Source: Cupriavidus sp. EM10 (GTDB taxonomy: Bacteria; Pseudomonadota; Gammaproteobacteria; Burkholderiales; Burkholderiaceae). Taken from it: a stretch of 64,000 nucleotides of DNA. Positions 54,815 through 63,816 of this stretch are shown here, in pieces. The notes under the pieces were generated by a model. The model was not told where the DNA came from. It saw nothing but the letters and a program-made list of their open reading frames with translations, and ran no database searches. Where the stretch lies: the NCBI RefSeq assembly GCF_018729255.1, contig NZ_CP076060.1:682001-746000 (forward strand), read 5' to 3'. The translations under genes and the position numbers were made by a program. Numbering within the stretch: position 1 is the first letter of the stretch; each line of letters begins with the position of its first letter.

Positions 54815-56285
54815 AGGAATGCGATCCTAAACGCCGCCCACGCAGCCACGATCATCACCACGGCACCACCCAACTGATACAGACCCACCATCGTGGAGCT
54901 GCAAACAAACTGACCGGCATCCAGCGCCGGCATCCACTTGTTCGCAGGCATCGACCAGTGCGGACACTGAGACGCAGAAATCGACACGGTAAAAAAGTTC
55001 GACGCTGCCTGATACCACGGCGCAGCCTTCAGCGAATTCTGAAACGCAAGCAGCACGTCATTCCACGTCCGAGACTTCTTGGTGTAAATCGTTGCGTCGC
55101 CGGCAGAGAACGTAGCAGTCCCATCGGTCTGTTGCGGCGTGGTCTGAGCCGGATTCGTCGTCGTCGTGGTCGTCGTCGTGGTCGAACCGTCCGCGTTCGT
55201 CGTCGTGGTCGTCACAGTTTGTCCAGGCGTCACCGTGACAGGCGTTGCACCCATCGTCGCCTGATTCGTGTTCGGCGTGACCTGCGCCGTCGGCACCGTG
55301 GTACGCGTACCCACGACATGCCCCTGACCATCCGTGGTTGTCTCAGTACGCCCCGGAAACGTCACCGCGCCACCATTGGGCACCGACACAGGCGTCCACG
55401 TCCGGCCACCGGCGCCAGGCGCTCCGACGATCTGCGCACAGGGATCGTCAGCGCTGGCCGTGTCACGAAACGTCGTGATCTTCGGACCGCAGCCAAACGC
55501 ATCCCACACCTTGCCCAACGCAGCAGGCGTCGACAGCGCAGCCCCCAAAGCAGCATCCGTTGCAGGCGTCGTGTTCGCAGGCGGCGGGTTCTGTACGACC
55601 TGGGGAAGAAAAAGATGTTGTACCCGCCACTGTTCGGATCACAGATGCCATCGGCACGGAAATAGCCCTGCGAAGCACCATACCCACCCGGAGGCGTGAC
55701 ATTGCCGGGAGACTGATTGGTTGCGATATACCAGCCCCAAAGCTTATTACCGCCATACTGGTAATAGCCATACGTCTCTGCGAATTTGGCCAAGTCCTTA
55801 CAGGCAAGATTAGCCGACGCGCCCGGCTGCGCTCGTTTGGTCAAAAACGAATTGGTCGCAGGATCGTAATACGTGTCCCCAGCCATCGCGAGCGCCAGCG
55901 CCAACGCAGTACCAGTCAACGCGCCCCGCGCAGCCATCTGCCGTAGTGCATTCGCAGCGATAGGGCCAACGACCGACCCGAGCACGGTCAACGCACGACC
56001 CGTCGCCGCCACAGCAGCCGGCACGCCGCCCGTAGCAACCAAGCCTACGGTCAACGCCCCAGCCAAGATGACAAGGTTCGTTCCACTGACCGATGACGTG
56101 CTAGGCCCAGTGGTCGAGACTCCCCAGTTCAGCGACCCATCCGACGACAACGTTTGCGCACGTACCGTCGGCACCGACAGCAGCGCCGACAGCACCAGCG
56201 CCAGCACCACCGCCTCTAGCTGCCGAAGCCAATAGCGACAGCGGACCCAGAAGCCAACCCGAGGAACGCGAAGAACAGTAGCCAT
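54811..56285 (-). CDS. Phage adsorption protein (pIII-like), frameshifted
   Basis: The N-terminal part from 56285 has a signal peptide (AVVLALVLSALLSVPTVRA), a hydrophobic segment and an aromatic domain (GYYQYGGNKLWGWYIATN). The frame breaks at YNIFFFP. One extra base in the run 55612-55615 gives PQVVQNPPPANTTPATDAA, then a Thr-rich linker, a Cys-containing domain and a C-terminal anchor (LGGAVVMIVAAWAAFRIAF). The repaired length is 491 residues. Tip proteins like this bind the host pilus and TolA and are the most variable inovirus genes. Confidence 0.85.
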
Positions 56286-56293
56286 AGCATCAT
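56216..56293 (-). CDS. Candidate 25-aa membrane peptide overlapping the pIII start
   Basis: A short frame MMLWLLFFAFLGLASGSAVA then IGFGS begins at 56293, just 8 bases before the pIII start and in another frame. A GGGGGTG sequence directly precedes it. Ff-type phages encode tiny coat proteins (pVII and pIX) of similar kind, but the position differs and the overlap may be chance. Confidence 0.3.
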   Translation of the reverse strand: MMLWLLFFAFLGLASGSAVAIGFGS

Positions 56294-56354
56294 CACCCCC
56301 ACAAAGAAAAGGCCCGCACAGAGCTTGTACGGGCCTTGGCGCACCACAGTTCGA

Positions 56355-56573
56355 TCAGCCGAAGAACGAAGCCGTCTTCTTGATCGCCCACTTTGCGAAG
56401 CCGGGCAGCGCCATGATGGCACCAGCGGCCACGATGGCGGTCACGACGGACGAACTGTCGATGCCCGACAGAACGCCCGAAGCGTCGACACCGGTACCGG
56501 CAGCATTGGCCGCGCCAGCAGCGGCGAGGGTGGACAGGACAACCAGACGTTGCAGCAGAGCCTTGCGGTTCAT
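56355..56573 (-). CDS. Major coat protein (pVIII-like)
   Basis: This 72-aa precursor has a signal peptide ending ANA at residue 24. The mature 48-aa protein starts AGTGVDASGVLSGIDSSSVV and continues with a single helix (VTAIVAAGAIMALPGFAKWA) and a basic end (IKKTASFFG) that would face the DNA inside the filament. The ribosome site GGGAGAAGTGAA is good. Confidence 0.93.
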   Translation of the reverse strand: MNRKALLQRLVVLSTLAAAGAANAAGTGVDASGVLSGIDSSSVVTAIVAAGAIMALPGFAKWAIKKTASFFG

Positions 56574-56786
56574 TTCACTTCTCCCATACGAAAACGGAGC
56601 GGACCATGCGTGCGACCACGAAGCACACAACCGGCAGAGAGAATCCCAGCAGCCAAGCCGCCCCGATATCGGTAGCTGCGGGAGGTTGTAAAGCTTGGGC
56701 GAGGGTGAGGGTAGAGGTGTACTCAGCAGCGGTCTGCAACACGAACTGACCTTGCCCCTGTTCCACGAATCCCATAACCGAGGGAA

Positions 56787-57678
56787 TTAGGCAGCCCGGT
56801 GTTGCTGAGCTGCGGACCAGTTTTTCTCGAACGTCATGGGGCTGACGTAGCCCAGCGTCGAGTGGAGTCGGCTGGCATTATAAAAGCCAAGCCAGTCAAT
56901 TACCTCGTCCATTGCGGCGCGGCGGGTAGCGAACTGGCGACCGTGCAGGCGAGCGACCTTCAACGACCCCACAGACTCTCAGTCGGCGCGTTGTCCCAGC
57001 AATCGCCCCTGCGGCTCATTGACGAGCGCATGCCATACGCCTTCAGGGCGTCTTGAAACAGATGGCTGCAATACTGGCTTCCCCGGTCGGTGTGCACAAT
57101 CACACCGGCTTCCGGCGGCGCCGGAACCAGGCCATGCGCAGCGCGTCCGTGACCAATTCGGCCTTCATGTGTGGTTGCATCGACCAGCCAACCACCTGCC
57201 GGCTGAACAGGTCGATGATGACCACCAGGTAGAGCCAGCCTTCGGCGGTCGCCACATAGGTTATGTCGCTCGTCCAGACTTGATTGGGTGCTGCTGGGCT
57301 AAAGTCGCGTTGCAGCAGATTGGGGGCCACCGGCAAATCGTGGTTCGAGTTGGTTGTCGCGATGTACTTGCGCTTGTGGCGGGCACGGATGCCGTGCAGC
57401 GCCATCAGCTTGCGAACACGCTCCTTGCCCACCCGCACCCCACGCGCCAGCAGTTCCTTCCACATGCGCGGCCAGCCGTACTCCCCCTTGACCCCGGCGT
57501 GAATCGCCTTGATGTGGGCCAACAAGGCATCGTCACTGAGTCGGCCTCTATCTGGCCTGTCGGTGCTTACTGTGCGTTGCTTGCGCTGGTGATAGCCGCT
57601 GGGGCTGACCCCTAACAGCTCACACAGGACCGAGACCGGCCAGTAACGTCGGTTTCGCTCGATGAACGCATACCTCAC
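56787..57678 (-). CDS. IS3-family transposase OrfB (DDE), two frameshifts
   Basis: The integrase core is recognisable: [20 protein letters not shown] (first Asp), [16 protein letters not shown] (second Asp) and [14 protein letters not shown] (Glu). The first break after AWFRRR near 57114 and the second at SLWG near 56967 are each mended by one added G/C base. Repaired, it is a normal OrfB of about 297 residues. As given, the sequence would not make active transposase. Confidence 0.88.
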
Positions 57679-57971
57679 ACCGACTCCTTCGCAAAGTATG
57701 CTGCGGCTTTTTTTAAAATATCGCGCTCCATCTTCAAGCGCGCCACCTCCGCCCGAAGCCGGGCCAGCTCCATCTGCTCCGGGCTGACCGGCTTCATACC
57801 CGCACCAGTCAGCTTGCCTTCCCGCTCCGCCTTGACCCAGTTATGCAGCGTCTGCGCTCTGATGCCCAGGGTCGCGCTAACCACTGCCATGCTCTGCCCG
57901 CTCTTCACCAGCCGTACCGCTTCCAGCTTGAATTCCAGCGTGTACTGCGCCCGCTTTGTCTTGCTTGTCAT
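57675..57971 (-). CDS. IS3-family transposase OrfA
   Basis: This 98-aa protein has an HTH ([20 protein letters not shown] then [12 protein letters not shown]) and a leucine-zipper end ([20 protein letters not shown]). An A7G run in the codons for LKKAA is the probable -1 slippage site that makes the OrfAB fusion. The ATG at 57971 follows AAGGAGAGATGTG. Confidence 0.92.
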   Translation of the reverse strand: MTSKTKRAQYTLEFKLEAVRLVKSGQSMAVVSATLGIRAQTLHNWVKAEREGKLTGAGMKPVSPEQMELARLRAEVARLKMERDILKKAAAYFAKESV

Positions 57972-58108
57972 CACATCTCTCCTTGCTTCAGTTTAACCTC
58001 AGCAAGGGATTCGTTTTGCGGGGGCAAGCTCAAACCCTTGGCACGCTTCCGGCGCATCGGCCGTCGCAGTCAGGGCACCACCTTGAAACAGAACGCACTG
58101 AGCCACGA

Positions 58109-58216
58109 TCAGCCACCCACCGCAGCGCGATACTTCGCGTACATCGCCCTGGCATGCGCACGACGATCCAGTTCGACGGCCACACGCTCAGAGAACAAGG
58201 ACAGGAGCCAGCGCAT
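58109..58216 (-). CDS. Small phage protein, 35 aa
   Basis: The frame MRWLLSLFSERVAVELDRRA, HARAMYAKYRAAVGG has an excellent GGAGGT site seven bases before its ATG. It lies between the 66-aa membrane protein and the IS-broken gene on the same strand. It is amphipathic and basic. Size and place are like those of the tiny coat proteins of inoviruses. Confidence 0.6.
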   Translation of the reverse strand: MRWLLSLFSERVAVELDRRAHARAMYAKYRAAVGG

Positions 58217-58388
58217 CACACGGACCTCCGAAGCGCAGCCACAATCGAACGGACCAGCAAACCAGCACGACGACCACGGCCACCGAAATCAACACTTGAT
58301 CGCGCACGGAAAGTTCGACTGCCTGCGACACGGACTGTGGACCGCTGACAGACGCACCGAGCATGAACCCGAGAACGAACTCAAGCAT
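58188..58388 (-). CDS. Small phage membrane protein, 66 aa
   Basis: It has a first hydrophobic run (LEFVLGFMLGASVSG) and a central membrane helix (VLISVAVVVVLVCWSVRLWL). The ATG at 58388 comes one base after the stop codon of the upstream gene, suggesting coupled translation. It overlaps the 35-aa gene by 29 bases. Unknown function; possibly a minor coat or assembly protein. Confidence 0.6.
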   Translation of the reverse strand: MLEFVLGFMLGASVSGPQSVSQAVELSVRDQVLISVAVVVVLVCWSVRLWLRFGGPCDALAPVLVL

Positions 58389-58389
58389 C

Positions 58390-58710
58390 TCAAGCTGCCT
58401 TCTTGTCCGTCATCGGCGCAGCCTGCTTTACGCCCACCGGCACCAGATCGACGATGAACGGCATGACCTTGCCTTCGAAATTGCGGAACGAGAACACCGG
58501 CTCATAGGCACCAGGAGGCAGACCACGGCAGTGATCGGGGAGGTTCAGAAGACCAGCCGTCGTATCCTTCTTGATCTCGCCTTCGCGGTCCGGATACTCA
58601 GCCGACGCGATGCACGCGCCTTCTTCAATGTGATACGCGTTACCAGTCTTTCGGGCGACACCCTCGCGGACCGTCACGGCGTGGATATGGATCAGGTGCT
58701 TCTGGCTCAT
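58390..58710 (-). CDS. Probable phage ssDNA-binding protein (pV-like)
   Basis: This 106-aa soluble protein begins MSQKHLIHIHAVTVREGVAR and contains YHIEEGACIASAEYPDREGE. A basic tail with TDKKAA ends it. No strict motif proves the function. As first gene of the phage operon, upstream of the coat genes, it sits where gene V-type ssDNA-binding proteins lie in related phages. The ATG has a CGGAGAAAAAGA site. Confidence 0.6.
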   Translation of the reverse strand: MSQKHLIHIHAVTVREGVARKTGNAYHIEEGACIASAEYPDREGEIKKDTTAGLLNLPDHCRGLPPGAYEPVFSFRNFEGKVMPFIVDLVPVGVKQAAPMTDKKAA

Positions 58711-58948
58711 TCTTTTTCTCCGCTATGCCGGGAATCGACGTCCGGCAGGATTTGGTATATGCGCGGTCTCCCCAGCACTTCGATCCACCCGGAATCCGGG
58801 CCGCTTCTGGCAGTAGGATCGAGCGCCGGTTTACGCGCCGTTGTTTACGCCCTACACTTCGTTCATCAGCGCAAACGGTCTAAGACCGAATGAACTAATA
58901 GACGCATCTTAGTTCAAACGGACTTATTTTTGAAAATAGGAGTTTCTG
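58711..58948. promoter_or_regulatory. Divergent phage control region with operator-like palindromes
   Basis: This gap lies between the phage structural operon (minus) and the regulator (plus). It holds a 13-base palindrome CGGTCTAAGACCG at 58876-58888 and a second inverted repeat TGAACTA/TAGTTCA at 58891-58916. Both are close to the regulator start and could be operators for it. Confidence 0.6.
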
Positions 58949-59233
58949 ATGAGCTACCAAGAACTGATAGCCAAAGCCCTAAACGGGCGAAGCGTGAACA
59001 AGGCTGCGAAGGACTGGGGGATGCCACAGAAGACCCTCGACCGCTACACGAAGGATCGCCTTCCCGACTACCACACAGCCTGGAAGATGGCCGAAGAAGC
59101 AGGCATGGAGCCCGGGGAAGTGTTCGCCCTGCTGGCAGACGAGGAAGCAAAGCGCAAGGGGATCGAAATGGACCCTCTCCGCCAAACAAGAAGCTGCCGA
59201 TTGATTCGACCACCGGCAGACAAAATAGCGTAG
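58949..59233 (+). CDS. Phage HTH-like regulator whose 3' end is formed by attR
   Basis: This 94-aa protein begins MSYQELIAKALNGRSVNKAA and has an HTH-like segment (KAAKDWGMPQKTLDRYTKDR). It is divergent from the phage operon and is the likely repressor. RSM-type phages encode an immunity-type repressor near this place. Residues 79 to 94 are encoded by host DNA beyond the attachment core. In the excised circle the frame would instead run on to 51012 on the left side, giving 142 residues. The AGGAG site at 58938 sets the start. Confidence 0.75.
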   Translation: MSYQELIAKALNGRSVNKAAKDWGMPQKTLDRYTKDRLPDYHTAWKMAEEAGMEPGEVFALLADEEAKRKGIEMDPLRQTRSCRLIRPPADKIA

Positions 59234-59285
59234 TAGAACTCAAACCGGCGTACTGTGAAAGCAGGCGTCGGTTTTGTTTTTGTAC
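59172..59285. repeat. Right attachment repeat (attR) with host terminator
   Basis: The core ACCCTCTCCGCCA at 59172-59184 is followed by the host copy of the tRNA-downstream sequence, including the hairpin at 59244-59272 and T run. It parallels attL at 50807-50917. It marks the right border of the prophage. Confidence 0.88.
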
Positions 59286-59358
59286 GTCCGGATCGGCGCG
59301 ACCCAATCGGTCATCGGCCGTGTTACCGTGCGTGCAAACGACAACGAGGGGTTACGAC

Positions 59359-59808
59359 ATGCGCGCGGTTCGGGGACTTTTCGTGATGGCCATCGTCACA
59401 CTGGCCAGCCTTGCCGGCGGCCAGGCGGTGGCGACGACCAAATGCCAGAAGGGCACCAGCACGCTTTACACCGAGTCGGCGACCTGTCCGGCCGGCTTTG
59501 CCAACGTCACGTCCACGATGGGCGGCAGTTTCTCCACGATCGGCAAGGACGACGCGGTGCGCCAGCAGGAGCAGTCGATTTTCGACAGTGGCGCGGACGC
59601 CCGGGCCGCCGCCAAGGCCAGGGCCGCCCAGTCCGATCAGTCAGCCGCGCAGCAGCCTGCCTCGAAGGCGCTGTTGTGTGGCGCGATTGCCGACCAGATG
59701 CGTGCGCTGGAAACCGACATGCAGCAGCGCCATACGCGGCAATCGATCGAACAGGCCGGCGACCAGTACCGCCGGCTGCGCGAGCAGCAGTTGAGCGGGC
59801 AGTGCTGA
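59359..59808 (+). CDS. Exported hypothetical protein, 149 aa
   Basis: It has a signal peptide (LFVMAIVTLASLAGGQAVAT) followed by CQKGTSTLYTESATCPAGF, a two-Cys motif like the start of DUF4124-type proteins. An Ala/Gln-rich helical part (ARAAAKARAAQSDQSAAQQP) and a C-terminal coiled coil end it. The ATG at 59359 follows GAGGGG. Function unknown. It is the first host gene right of the prophage. Confidence 0.75.
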   Translation: MRAVRGLFVMAIVTLASLAGGQAVATTKCQKGTSTLYTESATCPAGFANVTSTMGGSFSTIGKDDAVRQQEQSIFDSGADARAAAKARAAQSDQSAAQQPASKALLCGAIADQMRALETDMQQRHTRQSIEQAGDQYRRLREQQLSGQC

Positions 59809-59888
59809 GCCGCACGACTGACGACGATCGGCATGGTGCGCGGGACGCTGGCCGGTCAGGAGATGCCGCTCGGGTCTGGGTGGCCTGG

Positions 59889-61179
59889 CTATGTTGCGCG
59901 GTCAGGCGCGACACCAGTAGCTGGTCGATCTTGTGATGGTCGATGTCCAGCACCTCGAAGCGGAAGCCTGCCACGCTGATCGATTCCGACTTCTTCGGGA
60001 TGCGCTTCAGCGAGTAAATGACCAGCCCCGCCGCGGTGTCGACATAGTCTTCGCCGGGCAGCGTATCGAGTTCCAGCGCCTTCTTCAGGTCCACAAGCGG
60101 CGTCAGGCCGTCGACCAGCCATGAGTTGGCATCGCGCCGCACGATCTGCTCGTCCTCGGCGGAGTAGAGGATGTCGCCCATCAGCGCGCCGACGATGTCG
60201 TCCAGCGTGACGACGCCCACCACCAGCCCGTATTCGTTCATCACCACGGCAAAGCTCTCGTGCATCTCGCGGAAGCGCGTCAGCGATTCGGACAGCGTCA
60301 GCGTGTCCGGAATCACCAGCACGTTCTTGTCGTAGTGCTTGCCGATATCGTCCAGCACCGATGCGTTCTCGTTGGCCAGCAGCAGTTGCAGGATGGCCTT
60401 GGAGTCCATGCAGCCCAGCACGTCGTCGATGGTCTTGCCGCAGACGGGTACTGCCCGTGCGGCTGCTTCACCAGCTTGCGGCGCACGCTGTCGGCCGACT
60501 CGTCGAGGGTCAGGAATACCACGTCGTCGCGCGGCGTCATGATCGCGGTGATGGGCTTGGAATCGAGTTCGAACACGTTCTCGATCAGGTGCAGCTCGTG
60601 CTTGTGCAGCACGCCGGCCTCGGCGCCGGCGTCGACCATGGCCGCGATGTCCTCGGTCGTGATCTGGTCCACGGGCTTGGTCGGGATGCCCAGCAGCTTC
60701 AGCATCGCGTCGGCGGCCGCGTTGAAGATCCACACCACGGGCCGGAACACCTTCAGCAGCGTCAGCATCGGACCGATCACGTTGACCGCGCAGGTCTCGG
60801 GGAAGGTCATCGCCACGCGCTTGGGGATCAGGTCGGCGAACTGGATGAACAGCAGCGTGACCACCAGGAACGATCCGATATTGGCCACGCGCTGCGCGGT
60901 ATCGGGGCTGAGCCAGGGCAGCAGGGCGTCGAAGAGCAGGTCGGAGACGTGCTTCTCTCCCAGGATACCGGCCAGGATCGCCACGCTGTTCACGCCGATC
61001 TGGACGACCGTGAAGAAGTTGCCGGGCTCTTCCTTGAGCAGCAATACCTTGGTGGCGCGGCGGTCGCCGCGGTCGGACAGGACTTGGAGCTTGGTGCGCC
61101 GGGCCGCGGTCAGGGCGATCTCGGAGATCGAGAAGAACGCGCTCACCAGCACCAGCAGGACTAGGGTCAGGACGAACAT
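59889..61179 (-). CDS. HlyC/CorC-family membrane protein with CBS domains (frameshifted)
   Basis: It has an N-terminal CNNM/DUF21 domain with four helices (MFVLTLVLLVLVSAFFSISE), two CBS domains (ITAIMTPRDDVVFLTLDESA and NEYGLVVGVVTLDDIVGAL) and a C-terminal CorC_HlyC domain (LGLDTLPGEDYVDTAAGL-like). Such proteins are linked to Mg/Co efflux. A break at KQPHGQYP near 60445 is mended by one base. Another near 59906 would give an end LLVSRPDRAT at 59889 and a normal 430-aa protein. Unrepaired, the frame runs to 59507 under the convergent gene. Confidence 0.85.
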
Positions 61180-61254
61180 AGGATGGTCACGCGCCCGTCG
61201 GGGCGCTTCGATGATGGTGTACGGCGCGGGCTGCTGTCAATTGTCTGCTCAATG

Positions 61255-62217
61255 TCATGGCGCCTGGCGGACCGTCGCATCGAACTGCGCGGCCGGTGTT
61301 TCCAGCCGCTGGACGAGCGTGGCGTCCAGTGTTTCGGCCGCCGCCGCGAACTGCGCGTGCATGTCGTCGACCAGGCTGGACGCGCCGCGATGGGTGGCGC
61401 GCAGCATCTGGATCTCGAAGCCCAGCTCCGGCTGGACGTCGTGCAGCGCCACGTTGGCCGGATTGGCGCTCAGCGCCGTGTACTGGTCCAGCAGCGTCAG
61501 GCCAAGCCCGGCGTCCACCAGGGCCAGCGCCAGCGAATAGGTCTGTACTTCCAGCGTCGATTGGGGCTCCAGCGCGTGGCGGGCCAGTGTCTGCCGCACC
61601 AGCAGACCCAGCGAACTGTCGTCGTCATAGCCGATGAACGGCCGCTCCAGCACCTTGCGGATCGGCACCACGCCGCGCTTGCCGCCGGCCGGCAGCGGCT
61701 GCGCGCGCGGCACGGCAAGCAGCATGCGGCCGGTGGCCACGGGCACGCTGGAAATCGCCTCGTGGCGGGGCGGTGAAAAGGCAAAGCCCACGTCGATCTG
61801 GTTGGCCAGCAGCGCCGCCACGATTTCATTGGTGTGGTGGGTCAGCACCTGCACCTGGGTGTCAGGGTGCCGCGCGCAGAAGCGGCGCACGGCGGGCACC
61901 AGCAGCGGGTTGGCCAGGCTTGGCGTGGCGGCTACGCGCAGGCGGCCCGCGCCCTTGTGGCGCAGGCTCTCCGATACCCGCCGCACCCGCTCGATCTCGC
62001 CATATAGCCTTTCGACATCGCCATACAGGGCCTGGGCCTCGGGCGTGGGCTGCAGGCGTCCACGCTGGCGATCGAACAGCCGGAAGCCCAGCGACGCCTC
62101 GGCATGCTGCAGAACGCGCGTGACCACGGGCTGCGAGACATGCAGCAGGCGTGCGGCCTCGCTGACAGTGCCCGTCAGCATGACGGCGCGGAAAACCTCG
62201 ATCTGACGCAGACGCAT
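61255..62217 (-). CDS. LysR-family transcriptional regulator
   Basis: This 320-aa regulator has an N-terminal HTH (VMLTGTVSEAARLLHVSQPV then VTRVLQHAEASLGFRLFDR) and a substrate-binding domain. It is divergent from the D-amino acid dehydrogenase gene, with the LysR box region between 62218 and 62401, so it probably controls that gene and the ABC binding protein beyond it. The ATG at 62217 was chosen over an upstream one that would overlap the promoter region. Confidence 0.92.
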   Translation of the reverse strand: MRLRQIEVFRAVMLTGTVSEAARLLHVSQPVVTRVLQHAEASLGFRLFDRQRGRLQPTPEAQALYGDVERLYGEIERVRRVSESLRHKGAGRLRVAATPSLANPLLVPAVRRFCARHPDTQVQVLTHHTNEIVAALLANQIDVGFAFSPPRHEAISSVPVATGRMLLAVPRAQPLPAGGKRGVVPIRKVLERPFIGYDDDSSLGLLVRQTLARHALEPQSTLEVQTYSLALALVDAGLGLTLLDQYTALSANPANVALHDVQPELGFEIQMLRATHRGASSLVDDMHAQFAAAAETLDATLVQRLETPAAQFDATVRQAP

Positions 62218-62401
62218 CGTTGTGGTGCCCGGAGAAGGCTGGTTTGGTGCGGAAAAATGGTGCTTTGCACTACGGGTAGACCCCGGTAGCGGCGCCCATA
62301 GCCTGGGGACATATTCTGGCACGTATTGGCATTGGGCAAGCCGTGCGCAGTGTTCTACGCTCTGGCCCATCGTTGGCAACGGAAAGGCAGGGCGAAGTGA
62401 G

Positions 62402-63679
62402 ATGCGCGTAGCGATCGTGGGTGCCGGGGTGGTCGGCATGACTACCGCGTGGCGGTTGGCCAAGGACGGTCATGAGGTGACGGTGGTCGAGCGCCACGAC
62501 GGTCCCGGCGAGGAAACCAGCTTTGCCAACGGCGGCCAGCTCAGCTACAGCTATGTGGCGCCGCTGGCCGGGCCGGGCGTGCTGTCGAAGGTGCCGGGCT
62601 GGCTGCTGGATCGCGACTCGCCGATGCGCTTCCGTCCGTCGATGGATCCGGACCAGTGGCGCTGGCTGATGGCATTCGTGCAGGCGTGCAACGCCGCGAC
62701 CAGCGAGGCCACCACGCGCAAGCTGCTGCGACTGGCTTTTTACTCCCGCGACCTGATGCAGGCCTTCGTCAGCCGGCCAGAGGCACGCGAGGAATGCGGT
62801 GGATTCGATTTTGCGCGGCGCGGCAAGCTGGTGGTGCACCGCGACGAGGCAGCCTATGACTCGGCATGCCGCTTGCTGGACTACCAGGCCAGCCTGGGCT
62901 GCGAGCAGCAGGCGCTGGATCGCGACGCGACCGTAGCGCTGGAGCCGGCGCTGGCGGGCATCCGCCAGGACATCGCAGGGGCCATCTACACGCCGAGCGA
63001 GGAAGTGGGCGATTGCCACCTCTTCTGCGTGTCGCTGGCCCATCTGTTGCAAGGCAATCCGGGCGTGACGCTGAAATTCGGCACGCGGGTGACCGAACTG
63101 GTGCGCAGCGGCGGCCGGGTGACCGGGCTGCGGACCGACCAGGGCGATATCGCGGCCGATGTGGTGATCGTGTCCGGTGGCATCGGCAGCGTGCCGCTGC
63201 TGCGGCCCACAGGTGTCCGGCCGATGCTGTGGCCGCTCAAGGGCTACAGCATCACGGTGCCGATTGCCGAGGGCGCGCGGGCGCCGCACATCAGCGTGAC
63301 GGACTTCGCCAACAAGATCGTCTACGCGCGCATCGGCAATACGCTGCGCGTGGCGGGAATGGCCGATATCGTGCGCGGCGGCGCGGTGATAGACCGCGAG
63401 CGCGCGCAGACGCTGGTAACGCAGACGCGATCGGTATTCGGCAACGTGATGAACGGCGCCGATCTCGATGGGCTGCAGCCGTGGGCAGGTTTGCGTCCGG
63501 CCACGCCTACCGGGCTGCCGATGATCGGCGAATCGCGTCTGCCCGGGTTGTGGCTCAATCTGGGCCACGGCGCCCTGGGCTTCACGCTGGCCATGGGCAG
63601 CGCGGGCCTGCTGGCGGACCGGCTGGCTGGCCGCCCGCCGGCCATCGACGCGGAAGATTTCAGTGCAGCGTCGGCCTGA
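62402..63679 (+). CDS. D-amino acid dehydrogenase, DadA-like FAD oxidoreductase
   Basis: This 425-aa flavoenzyme starts with the FAD-binding motif VAIVGAGVVGMTTAWRLA. It contains EETSFANGGQLSYSYVAPLA and the C-terminal GLRPATPTGLPMIGESRLPG and LNLGHGALGFTLAMGSAGL, all typical of the DadA small-subunit family. Such enzymes oxidise D-amino acids to 2-oxo acids at the membrane. The next gene, an amino-acid ABC binding protein, fits uptake and breakdown of an amino acid. Confidence 0.92.
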   Translation: MRVAIVGAGVVGMTTAWRLAKDGHEVTVVERHDGPGEETSFANGGQLSYSYVAPLAGPGVLSKVPGWLLDRDSPMRFRPSMDPDQWRWLMAFVQACNAATSEATTRKLLRLAFYSRDLMQAFVSRPEAREECGGFDFARRGKLVVHRDEAAYDSACRLLDYQASLGCEQQALDRDATVALEPALAGIRQDIAGAIYTPSEEVGDCHLFCVSLAHLLQGNPGVTLKFGTRVTELVRSGGRVTGLRTDQGDIAADVVIVSGGIGSVPLLRPTGVRPMLWPLKGYSITVPIAEGARAPHISVTDFANKIVYARIGNTLRVAGMADIVRGGAVIDRERAQTLVTQTRSVFGNVMNGADLDGLQPWAGLRPATPTGLPMIGESRLPGLWLNLGHGALGFTLAMGSAGLLADRLAGRPPAIDAEDFSAASA

Positions 63680-63816
63680 ACTTCCGGGGAATCCCCGGCC
63701 AGGCCGGTGCAACACGGGTTGTGCTGGAAGTTGCGTAGTAGCTTGAGTAGTACGTTGGGTAGTGAGATTGCCTCAAGTCCGAATCTATTAATCCAAGCCC
63801 CTTGAAGGAGCGAACC

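Larger units (their letters stand above)
56753..58026 (-). mobile_element. IS3-family insertion sequence
   Basis: The ends carry an imperfect 23-bp inverted repeat: CTTGCCCCTG...ACGAATCCC at 56751 and its partner CTTGCCCCCG...ACGAATCCC reading inward from 58028. It encodes OrfA and OrfB in overlapping frames with an A-rich slippery site. No clean target duplication is seen, possibly because of base errors. It interrupts a phage gene, so it arrived after phage integration or in the phage itself. Confidence 0.9.
56575..58106 (-). pseudogene. Small phage membrane protein disrupted by an IS element
   Basis: The 3' part (56575 to about 56752) encodes QFVLQTAAEYTSTLTLAQAL and a C-terminal helix (GAAWLLGFSLPVVCFVVARM). 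The 5' part (about 58027-58106) starts at a GTG and reads AQCVLFQGGALTATADAPEA, CQGFEL. The IS lies between them. Together they would give a single-helix protein of roughly 85 residues just before pVIII, where minor coat genes usually lie. Without it the prophage may not form normal particles. Confidence 0.65.

Noticed and set aside
55150..55220. Short GTCGTCGTGGTC-like repeats resembling a repeat array
   Set aside because: They are codons for the Thr-rich linker of the pIII-like protein on the minus strand, not a CRISPR or non-coding repeat.
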